Origin: Sphaeroforma sirkka
Taxonomy: Eukaryota; Opisthokonta; Ichthyosporea; Ichthyophonida
Direction of reading: 5' to 3'
Assembly (NCBI GenBank): GCA_001586965.3
Contig: LUCW03000491.1
Coordinates: forward strand, 1-28,715
Length of the DNA stretch: 28,715 nt
Part shown: positions 10,812 to 18,089 of the stretch, one piece after another
Layout of the letters: every line of letters begins with the position of its first letter
How positions within the stretch are numbered: position 1 is the first letter of the stretch
The notes under the pieces: generated by a model
What the model was told of the DNA's origin: nothing
The model's input: only the letters and a program-made list of their open reading frames with translations
Database searches by the model: none
Made by a program: the position numbers and the translations under genes

Positions 10812-12408
10812 CTAACATTGTTCATCATCGGCCAATACTACAGGGCTCTCTTCTTTAACGGTGTCAAAAATTTCTATATCGTTGCCTGTCGTCGAAGAGT
10901 CAGTCGTGGAAGGTTGAGGCTGCGTATTGGCAACCATCGTGTCGAATGGTTGTATCGGGAAGACTATTGGTAATGAAGTCGTCCGGGTTCCGCACGCGCT
11001 GGTTCTTTAGCGTTTGCCGGAATTCGCGGGTTAGGTGAGAAGAGGTTTGCATCATGTTTTGCTTGGTAAGCTTTCTGGAGACGGTCCGCGGTAGATCGGA
11101 GGATGTCTGTGTTGTGGAATTGACAAGGGGCTCAGTAGTACATCCATGCTGCGAGCAAGAATATTTGGCGCTCGTTCATGTGTGAGCTGGCCTCCCGCTT
11201 GGTGCGGAGATAGTGGATTAAGGCTGCTTTTATAGCGTCGGGATGTTGTTGGGAGCGGGGGTCGATGTTTTTATCAAGTTGCCATTTCCACGTAAGTGCT
11301 GCATATCGTTTCACCTGGGCAACAGCGTCGCTAGGAACACAAAGGCGGACGAAACTGGTGGAGCTTCCGCGGCGATATGGTTGAAATACCGATTTAGACG
11401 GGAGATGCCAGAGAAAGTGGTGGCGATTGAAGACTGGTTGGGCATGCCAGTATTTTTCAAATACTGATTGGAATGGGGGCTTGCCGTTAGGGAAAATTGC
11501 TCGGAAGAAGAGCCCATACGGAGTTATGTCACCCTAAACCCCATTTCATGAAGAGTTTTGTCCGGCATCGGGCGGCCCACCACTTTATCAAGTTGCCATT
11601 TCCACGTAAGTGCTGCATATCGTTTCACCTGGGCAACAGCGTCGCTAGGAACACAAAGGCGGACAAAACTGGTGGAGCTTCCGCGGCGATATGGTTGAGA
11701 TACCGATTTAGACGGGAGATACCAGAGAAAGTGGTGGCGATTGAAGACTGGTTGGGCATGCCAGTATTTTTCAAATACTGATTGGAATGGGGGCTTGCCG
11801 TTAGGGGAAAATTGCTCGGAAGAAGAGCCCATACAGAGTTATGTCACCCTAAACCCCATTTCATGAAGAGTTTTGTCCGGCATCGGGCGGCCCACCACTT
11901 TCGTCAAAAGGTGATCGGGTACTGAACTGGTGGGGTCGGGCGTGTTTTAGGGCTCGGGGTTTCAGGCTTGTCCACATCTGAGCAATAACTGGGAGGCTCA
12001 CTGCTGCTATTGGGTGCCTGTGACCGCGGTCTTCTTTCTGGTGGAGCAGGCGGGCTTGTGGAGCCAAATCGGAAAGTGCCGGGTGTGTCTTCGTCTATAG
12101 GTACACGGTTCGGGATTTAAGGTCCCGGAATTTGGATTCGAGGTTGTTTACTTTTGCACAGAGGTTAGAGAGCATTTAGTGCATGGTTAATTTCCATTGG
12201 TCATCAGTCAAAGGCTCCTTGGAGATGGGCCCATCATTGTTCGGGGTTGGTAGAGCCGGTCCCAAAATTTGGTTGAGATTGGCCTGTAGAGTATTGACCT
12301 GGGCAGAGAGGTCTGTGATAGATTTTGCAAGTCCAATTTCCATTGGCCATTGGGCAAGGAGTCCTTGGGGACGAACGCCTCAGTTGGGGATTCGGCCTGG
12401 CCCGACAT
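10812..12408 (-). pseudogene. Broken Gag-like / hypothetical coiled-coil protein gene
   Basis: On the minus strand ATG 12408 opens MSGQAESPTEAFVPKDS. After one frameshift it reads two related segments, GQWKLDLAKSITDLSAQVNT and DQWKLTMH...NLCAKVNNLESKF, which look like an internally repeated coiled coil. A proline- and basic-rich stretch follows (HQKEDRGHRHP). Then comes a W/F-rich block (KPPFQSVFEKYWHAQPVFN) that is duplicated, then a helical region (AALIHYLRTKREASSHMNER, DILRSTADRLQKAYQAKHD) and an acidic tail (DSSTTGNDIEIFDTVKEESP) ending at TAG 10812. There are at least four frameshifts or in-frame stops. The layout resembles a retroelement Gag (coiled coil, helical core, acidic tail), but no protease or RT is attached. 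A host gene is possible. I do not recognise the family. Confidence 0.45.
11270..11897. repeat. 314-bp tandem duplication
   Basis: Unit 1 is 11270-11583 and unit 2 is 11584-11897; both start TTTATCAAGTTGCCATTTCC and are about 98 percent alike by eye. The period of 314 is not a multiple of 3, so the duplication itself shifts the frame of the minus-strand gene around it. Unit 2 retains one open frame across its minus strand (11832-11524). Confidence 0.9.
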
Positions 12409-12689
12409 TTTCTCGCGGATGTGGGACTGTGGGTCCCCAGGCTTCCTACTGATTTTTTTTTTTTTTGAAAATCAAAATTTCAAGTCTGGTATATATGCGA
12501 CTTTTTGGTGGGGTCTGTGGGTTTTTTGAAAATGGTTTTCAGTTCTACACTGGTGACCTGCTGGTCACCGAAATTTACGTTTCGGAGCCGAAAATTTGAA
12601 TCAAAGGTCCATCGTGAAAATTAAATATGGGGAAGTCGTGAAAAATAAAGATGGGGAAGTGAAAATTAAATATGGGGAAGTAAAAAAGT
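12409..12689. other. Noncoding spacer with hairpins and T-run
   Basis: It holds a long T-run (about 12453-12466), a GGTGACC/GGTCACC hairpin with a TGCT loop (about 12551-12568) and a CCGAAA/TTTCGG inverted repeat just after it. A short tandem repeat follows. On the minus strand a TATATA-like sequence (about 12488-12497) lies some 80 bp upstream of ATG 12408 and could belong to that gene's promoter. No reading frame is supported. Confidence 0.4.
12614..12681. repeat. GTGAAAATTAAATATGGGGAAGT tandem repeat, three units, as described
   Basis: Three head-to-tail units of 21-24 bp each contain GTGAAAA(T/A)TAAA and ATGGGGAAGT. The array lies directly upstream of the TATA box at 12694, so it may be part of a promoter; this is inference from position. 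Confidence 0.75.
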
Positions 12690-12693
12690 TCTC

Positions 12694-12702
12694 TATATAA
12701 AA
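12694..12702 (+). promoter_or_regulatory. TATA box candidate
   Basis: TATATAAAA lies 68 bp before ATG 12770. A TTGACTCAGTCAA near-palindrome with a TGACTCA core follows immediately (12705-12717). The second copy of this region (near 13090) has a weaker CTATGTAAAT at the same place, so the first looks like the better promoter. No transcript evidence is available. Confidence 0.4.
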
Positions 12703-12769
12703 ACTTGACTCAGTCAATAGTTACATCCGTCGAAAGAAAAATTACTCCAAACACCAGTACACTCGCTAC

Positions 12770-12898
12770 ATGGGCCCGATGATAAGTAAGAAGCGTAAAA
12801 CTACTTATCAGTCAGATGGTCCGTTTCAAGGACAGTCGGTCAAGAACAATACAACTCCAGGATCCAAGCCATTAAGTGCTCCTTCAACGAATGAGTGA
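12770..12898 (+). CDS. Short ORF with KKRK motif, first copy
   Basis: A 42-codon frame, MGPMISKKRKTTYQSDGPFQ and onward, ends at TGA 12896-12898. The KKRK run looks like a nuclear localisation signal; the rest is polar and probably disordered. It has a TATA box upstream. A second copy at 13174 keeps the same length end (PSTNE then TGA). Differences between the copies are mostly amino-acid changing. In both copies the stop may be a frameshift scar, because downstream sequence reads on in another frame. It could be the broken N-terminus of a longer gene. Function is unknown. Confidence 0.35.
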   Translation: MGPMISKKRKTTYQSDGPFQGQSVKNNTTPGSKPLSAPSTNE

Positions 12899-13173
12899 TC
12901 CCAGGCAGCTGGCTTCCTTCAAAGTCTTTGTCTAAGCGTGCTGTGGAGGCAAATCAAGATATCTTCTCGAATTAAATTGACCCCAGGTAAGACTTTAGCT
13001 TGAGATGCCTATTCAATCTAGGCCGAAGTCATCAAGTGACGACGAATTGGTGTAGAGACTGATAGTGAGAGCATCGTTTCTTATAGTTCCCTATGTAAAT
13101 AACTTGACTCAATGGTTACATTTGTAGAAAAGAAAAATATGCCAAACACCAGTACACTCTCTACATAGGCCCG

Positions 13174-13293
13174 ATGATAAGTAAAAAACGTAAAACTACT
13201 GATCAGTCAGATGGTCCGTTTCAAGAACAGTCGGTCAAGAACCATTCAACTCCAAGATCCAAGCCAATAGAGGATCCTTCAACGAATGAGTGA
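13174..13293 (+). CDS. Short ORF with KKRK motif, second copy
   Basis: A 39-codon frame, MISKKRKTTDQSDGPFQEQS and onward, ends at TGA 13291-13293. The upstream ATG of the first copy is changed to ATA, so the start moves to the next Met. Eight or so residues differ from the first copy. It is followed, one base out of frame, by a longer decayed reading stretch (13280-13655). It could be the first exon or the N-terminus of a broken gene. Confidence 0.35.
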   Translation: MISKKRKTTDQSDGPFQEQSVKNHSTPRSKPIEDPSTNE

Positions 13294-13655
13294 TCCCAAG
13301 GCAGCTGCTAGTCGTAGTCTTGTTCTCATGAAGGATACTATATTAGGGAATACTTGATTAGCATCGAATTGTGTGCCATTTACTGCTGAGGTCATATCGC
13401 CGTCGGATGCGATTATATTTTTCACTATTTGATGCCAATGTCGCCGATACAGCAGATACACTAAAATAGTCGTTAATGATGATCTCGAGACAGCGATCGC
13501 TCGTATCAAATTGCCGGATAGTATTGTAGCATCGAAGTGTGCGCAAGTGTCTGCTGAAGTTATCTTATCGAAGTCGGAGGATGAATCATTACCGACACTC
13601 GATACAAATGGGCGTTCACAGTTGGCTGTCCCTCCACGCGGCAAGAACAGTAAGT
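13280..13655 (+). pseudogene. Decayed plus-strand coding stretch with internal protein repeat
   Basis: In the frame one base off the short ORF above, the plus strand reads SDPKAAASRSLVLMKDTILG, a stop, then LASNCVPFTAEVISPSDA, a stop, then DDLETAIARIKLPDSIVASK, then CAQVSAEVILSKSEDESLP. The two segments LASNC..FTAEVISPSDA and VASKC..VSAEVILSKSED are repeats of each other, which argues this frame once coded. A 139-codon frame on the opposite strand (13698-13279) has no stops but no other support. I do not recognise the family. Confidence 0.3.
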
Positions 13656-14585
13656 GAGAGACTACAGGTCTCAGGTCAGATTTTACAGCAAGAAACATCT
13701 TTGATTTATGGAAGTCATCAGAGTCAGCTCACTCCTGAGAGCTAAGTCATCAGAGTTAGCTCACTCCCGAGAGCTAATCAAGTTGCTCAAATTACTCTCA
13801 AGAGTTGAGTTATCACTTAACCGACTTCCGAGAGCAGATTAAGTTTCTCAACCGATTCGCGAGAGTGGATTGAGCCTGTCAACCGCAACATTCTAATAAT
13901 AGCTGCGGTTCTATGTGAGTCACAACCTATGCGGAAAGGCATCATGTGATCAGCGTGAGATTTAGTTGCAGAGAAGTGTTAAAGTGTTCCGCATAATGTT
14001 TCTCATACTGACCATATGAGTTTTACCCTGGCCAGCCCAAGCGGCTGAACACTAGCAAAAACACCTTGGGTATAAAACCAAAGGTGAGGTCAGAAATAAA
14101 TATATACATTTGCACTTTATTTAATGTCTACTACATTGTACTCTAACAGTAAGGATATAATCACGAGTGCTTCGTATGTATAACTTTTATTGATCCAACG
14201 CATGTGTGAGACCTTTACAGCACCGCAAAAATGATTCCAGATTATCAACTGCTCCTCGCTAGGAGCTACTAGAAATTTATGTAAGTGATAAGACCTTACA
14301 CTGGTAAACCCGCTGATACTCTGTGTAGATTGAACGTCAACCCACCAAATTCAGGGCTGGAAAGAGGAGAAATGTGCGTTTAGCAACGTCAAGTCGAAAT
14401 CGCAGTCGTTGACGTGTAGTGGGCTATTATACAAGCGTCTCAAGTTTACCAAACAGACTCGAAAGTATATCTCGGGAGTGAGTTAAAAAATCCGGTTAGC
14501 TCTCGGAAGTGAGTTAACGCTTAAAAAACCCATATATTAAAGAGTAATCTTGTTGTAAAATCTGGTATGAGACCTGTAGTTTCAG
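13656..14585. mobile_element. Inverted-repeat-bounded element (foldback or MITE-like)
   Basis: The left end (13658-13692, ACTACAGGTCTCA then CAGATTTTACAGCAAG) and the right end (14549-14583, inverted) match at about 30 of 35 bases. Inside each end lie further inverted copies of a TTAGCTCACTCCCGAGAG-type repeat (13715-13870 and 14465-14518). The homology stops outside these ends. The 600-bp core (13870-14460) has no open frame; it contains GGGTATAAAACC near 14070, AATAAA near 14093 and a CTCCTCGCTAGGAG palindrome near 14253. No target-site duplication is clear. A MITE, a foldback element or a palindromic rearrangement would all fit. Confidence 0.5.
13715..13870. repeat. CTCACTCCCGAGAG-type degenerate minisatellite
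   Basis: Degenerate units around AGCTCACTCC(T/C)GAGAGCTAA recur about four times here with decreasing match (CTCTCAAGAG, TTCCGAGAG, TTCGCGAGAG). The inverse appears at 14465-14518. Confidence 0.6.
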
Positions 14586-14712
14586 AGCTGAAGGCTGTAG
14601 TATGATGACTGAATCTTTCAGACAAGATTGTCTCTCTCGTTTGTTGAAACTCAAAGGCTGAAGACGGACGTTTGAAGCTCTAGTGCGTCAAATTGCTTGC
14701 AACAGTGGGGTT
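14586..14712. other. Spacer, no feature seen
   Basis: Unique flank on the 5' side of copy C. I see no repeat or gene in it. Confidence 0.5.
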
Positions 14713-15838
14713 TGTGGTCAGAATACAAGTACTTATATTTATTTGATTATTTTAGGTTTATTACAAGTTTTACAGTTTATCAGAATAATCTGATAAACTG
14801 GGTTTTAGGGTTTTGCTGGTTTTACAGCACATGACTAATGACTCATTTAAGAGTCAGTCATTTTAAGATTACTGTTTATAATTACTAATAAATGAACAAC
14901 GTCCCCCTCCCTGAGGAGGGAGAACGTTGAGATACAGTTATCTCGCGTATACTTACTACATTTTTAAGCTCCTCTTTTACTCTTCTTACCCGTGATGTCC
15001 TTGTCATGTGCTGTTGCGGTTGTTAGAAGAAAGTTCTTTAGGATCCACAGTAGGGTAATAGAGATGGGAGATGTACATGGTTAGTACCGACTCGGTTAGT
15101 ACGATGACGCAAAGAATCAGCGGCATACTAGATTATTTTACAAAAGTTTTCAGAATGGGATATTAGGAAGCATACAGAGACACAAGTAAGCACCTGTGAG
15201 TTATTAGGAGCATATAAGGGTGGGGGCGCACATAACACGAACGATGCAAGTAAATACAAGGTTAAATTGTGAAAATGATATGCGAACACACTCAAATCAC
15301 TAGAACTTCCAGATAAATCAGGTCAACGAAGAGGATCAACAGTATGCACAGAAGGTGTGGTTGACGGCAGCTTAGTTTAGGAGTACAATAACGAGCAATC
15401 GTTCTTAGATCAAGAAGCATATTCCAACAACCGCAACAGCACATGTCAAGGACATCACGGGTAAGAAGAGTAAAAGAGGAGCGATGAGGGAAGTTCCCAA
15501 CAGGGTCCTGCGAATAGGCCGTCATTAGGCCGGAGTAAGAGCTGGCGAGGAGTAGAACAAGAAGTGGCTCCGACTAATGAGGCACTCAACCATATGTTAT
15601 TGTGGGATGAAGAGTAAGACAGCTGGTAGTGTTAGAGTATATAGACTATCCACACTACTTATGTTAGTGTAGGAAATAAAACAGTCACGAGGGAACCCAC
15701 GAGTTCCTCGAAGATCGATGTCGAGACGTTATGTGTTTGAAGGATGAAATTTAATAGAAAATGGATATTTATATTCAGTACTCTATCAGTTCATTCGCAC
15801 ACATTTCTAGTTCTCCATTGACAAACAACTCACCAACC
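14713..15838 (+). repeat. Copy C 5' LTR plus leader, internally rearranged
   Basis: It matches the leaders of copies A and B but is about 400 bp shorter. Between 14967 and 15025 roughly 450 bp (equivalent to copy B 9916-10366) is missing and a 57-bp inverted block takes its place. TATA-like GAGTATATAGAC (15635-15646) and AATAAA (15676-15681) occur near the 3' side. A possible LTR end is ...AAAACA at 15683, followed by GTCACGAGGG, which resembles a site before the family 2 gag. The boundary remains a guess. Confidence 0.7.
14773..14944 (+). other. Series of five stem-loops in the LTR
   Basis: Stems read: 14773-14800, perfect 12-bp arms (CAGTTTATCAGA and its complement) with an ATAA loop; 14814-14829, TGCTG/CAGCA; 14839-14856, TGACTC/GAGTCA with an ATTTAA loop; 14897-14929, outer CAACGT/ACGTTG and inner CCCTCC/GGAGGG; and 14929-14944, GAGATA/TATCTC with a CAGT loop. 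The same series is in copies A (about 4500-4675) and B (about 10385-10560). Role unknown. Confidence 0.8.
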
Positions 15839-18089
15839 ATGTCCTACCCCCCGCCAAAGTCGTAGACAGCAACTCTTGAATCCTGAGCGCCGCAAGGAAG
15901 ATGATATCGACCGACGTGGAACTAAACGTCGTCAGTCCCATACGGAACGCTCCGCTCCGCACTCAGGTCAGGCACTGGAGGGGCAACAACAGACACATCT
16001 TGGGGCTCCACATATTATTTCCGCGGACGACAAGCAGCCACCAACAGCAAACAAAAATGGACCTGCACAATCTGACGAGGATGTCATATTCGAGGGTGAG
16101 ACCAAGGAAGTACCCAACCTGCGTGCGGACAGTAGTCAGACTTTTATTGGTGAACAGGTAGCCAGTGAAGGGCTGTCCCCTCGTTCGTCTCGGGATACTC
16201 CAGGGGCCTTATTTCCCAGTAATGACCCACCACGCCTCCCACCTAACAAGCGGAAGCGTCACCGGAACCGTACCAACAACAAGGAAACGGCACGGGAACA
16301 ATCGTCAGCTCAGAAACTCACGGAGCTGATGACACAACAGCAGTCTCTCTTTGAAAAAAATACGAACAGAGGTTACAGCGCATAAACGCCGGACGAACTA
16401 CAATAGGGGCCGGCCGCTAAGGAGAGTTCTTCTGACGCACACGAACGGGTACAGGCAGTACCAGAGGACGAAGACAACCCTACCTTCCGAATTCAAGGCT
16501 GTGAGCGTCCGTTTTATGGACTTGGGTACAAATCACCAGGGTCAGAGGACAGTTCAACCGAGGAGGATGATACTCTGTCTACCAGTGAGAACACACCAAC
16601 TTTTCAAGAGTTCGCACATGAACAAGTATTAGCCAGACAGAATCCTCAAGGTAAGCAGGCGGTGAAGAATAGACAGGACCGATTAAGTACGAACCTGCGC
16701 CAACAACAGCAACGTCAGTGGGGCGAGAAAGAAGCGCCCAGTGAATATGTACAGACACATAAACGACAAGAGAAGGAGACAACAGTGCCTCCGCCCACAC
16801 CACCGGCTAGTATCGAGAAAAGGCGACAGGCGCTACACGCACGGATACTACAGTTAAGTGACGAGCTATGCCAAGCAATCGAGGAGAATAACACGGCTCG
16901 AGCTGAAGCTCTTCGGGGCGTGATTGAGACACTTCGAGCTACATTAGAGTCCCGACCGGTAGAGAAGCGTCCCGTACCTTCACCACGTACGTGGCCTGAT
17001 TGGCCGTCGAACAGATACTACCTACATGATATCATGGAACGGGACACAAGAGGGGCTCTCCTCGAGGCGTTCAAGAACGCACAAATCGCAGGGCTGGACG
17101 AGAGTTGGAACCTTACATGGTTTCATAAGGTACTATCTTACTTCAAGGCGGAGAAGTCAACGCTGGACTACATCCGCGACAACTCTGAACGGTTGAAGAC
17201 ATGCACACCTCAACTACAGATCGAACAGATCTGTTCGCACGAAACACAAGCCACTGTCGATCCCGCGTTTCGCAAGTTAGCCAAGGGCCAAAGTCGGAAC
17301 ATGCACACTCCTCTTATGGAACAAATGACACAGCTCATGGAGAACCACAGGAGGGCACGTGAACGGTGCCAGACAGATGCCGACTTCCAACAGAATTTAG
17401 TGAACCACTGCATTGTACAACTGTTAGAAGAAGCTCTCAACGGCCGTACGTATGAACGTACTCTACAGTTGCATCCCAAATGGCAACTGATGGAGACACA
17501 CGAGCTTATACAGCTGTTGAGCCCTGACATTCAGGATGCACAGCAACGTACGGCAGCACGTTTCCAGGGTCGCAACAACCGCGAGGGCCCGACGACCAAT
17601 GGAAGTCGCGACCACACCAATAGCCGCCCCAACCTACAGACGAGTAGACGACAAACGCAGAATTGGACTCAACGGCCCCAACCTACGGTACCAACGACTT
17701 GTGCGGGGTGCCAGGCACAGGCGCCACCAGGTGGTAGGCACATCCCACGGTGTCACCATTTCAGGGCGTCGCAAGCGGTGAGCGCAGAGGGTCGGGCAAG
17801 GCTATACGACAACAACCGTCCTTTGAGGGACGTACAATCGGTACACAGACCGTCCACAACGTCAACCGCAGGACAGGGGCAGAATACATCCCAGACTAGA
17901 GACGTAGTTACAATACGTCCGACGCCTCAAGTACAGGTGAATGCGATTACACAGGACGAAGACTTGGCTCCACCATCGGAAGCTACAGAGATTCATATCA
18001 ACACGATCCTTTACGAAGACTTCGAGCACATGACGTCACCACCAAACCACACCTATGACATGTGGGAGTCGGTAGCCGATCATGCATGA
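15839..18089 (+). pseudogene. gag: Copy C gag, three one-base frameshifts
   Basis: The gene runs from ATG 15839 to TGA 18087-18089, about 750 codons if the frame is followed. The N-terminus is PTPRQSRRQQ-like and basic. An acidic Ser/Glu region (SEDSSTEEDD), a Q-rich stretch and a helical pair (RRQALHARILQLSDELCQAI) follow. Then come PRTWPDWP and a capsid-like helical region (DTRGALLEAFKNAQIAGLDE). A zinc knuckle C-x2-C-x9-H-x3-C sits at 17700-17753. The tail is acidic (ITQDEDLAPPSEATEI) and ends DMWESVADHA. Frameshifts are just after the ATG, at the A7 run 16354-16360 and at the GGGG run near 16406-16409; from 16407 to the stop the frame is open. No standard Gag domain name can be assigned with certainty. 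Confidence 0.85.
17700..17753 (+). other. Gag zinc knuckle, non-canonical spacing
   Basis: It encodes CAGCQAQAPPGGRHIPRC: C-x2-C-x9-H-x3-C rather than the usual retroviral C-x2-C-x4-H-x4-C. The same spacing and the APP..RHI core are present in family 2 (24239-24292). It would bind RNA through a zinc ion, by analogy with other nucleocapsids. Confidence 0.7.

Larger units (their letters stand above)
12702..13298 (+). repeat. Direct duplication of promoter plus short ORF (about 400-bp period)
   Basis: Unit 1 (12702-12903) and unit 2 (13101-13298) share AACTTGACTCA, CCAAACACCAGTACACTC, the KKRK-coding stretch and the GAATGAGTGATCCCA end. The interval between them is not visibly repeated. The pair is diverged (about 80-85 percent by eye), so the duplication is older than the retrotransposon copies. 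Confidence 0.8.

Noticed and set aside
13279-13698. 139-codon minus-strand open frame
   Set aside because: It has no stops, but the opposite strand shows a protein-level internal repeat and a conserved N-terminal segment, and this frame has no recognisable motif. It also runs into the terminal inverted repeat.
13915-14212. Solo LTR with TATA box and AATAAA inside the inverted-repeat element
   Set aside because: TG and CA ends can be chosen almost anywhere, and there is no target-site duplication or second copy in the window.
15624-15637. TGGTAGTG as a primer binding site of family 1
   Set aside because: It starts like a Met-tRNA site, but only the first six bases fit, no LTR end is placed before it, and the TCACGAG site shared with family 2 is a better candidate.
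17210-17530. 106-codon minus-strand Cys/Ser-rich frame (also plus-strand 1650-1970 in copy A)
   Set aside because: It is an antisense shadow of the capsid region of gag; it is identical in both copies because the copies are nearly identical.
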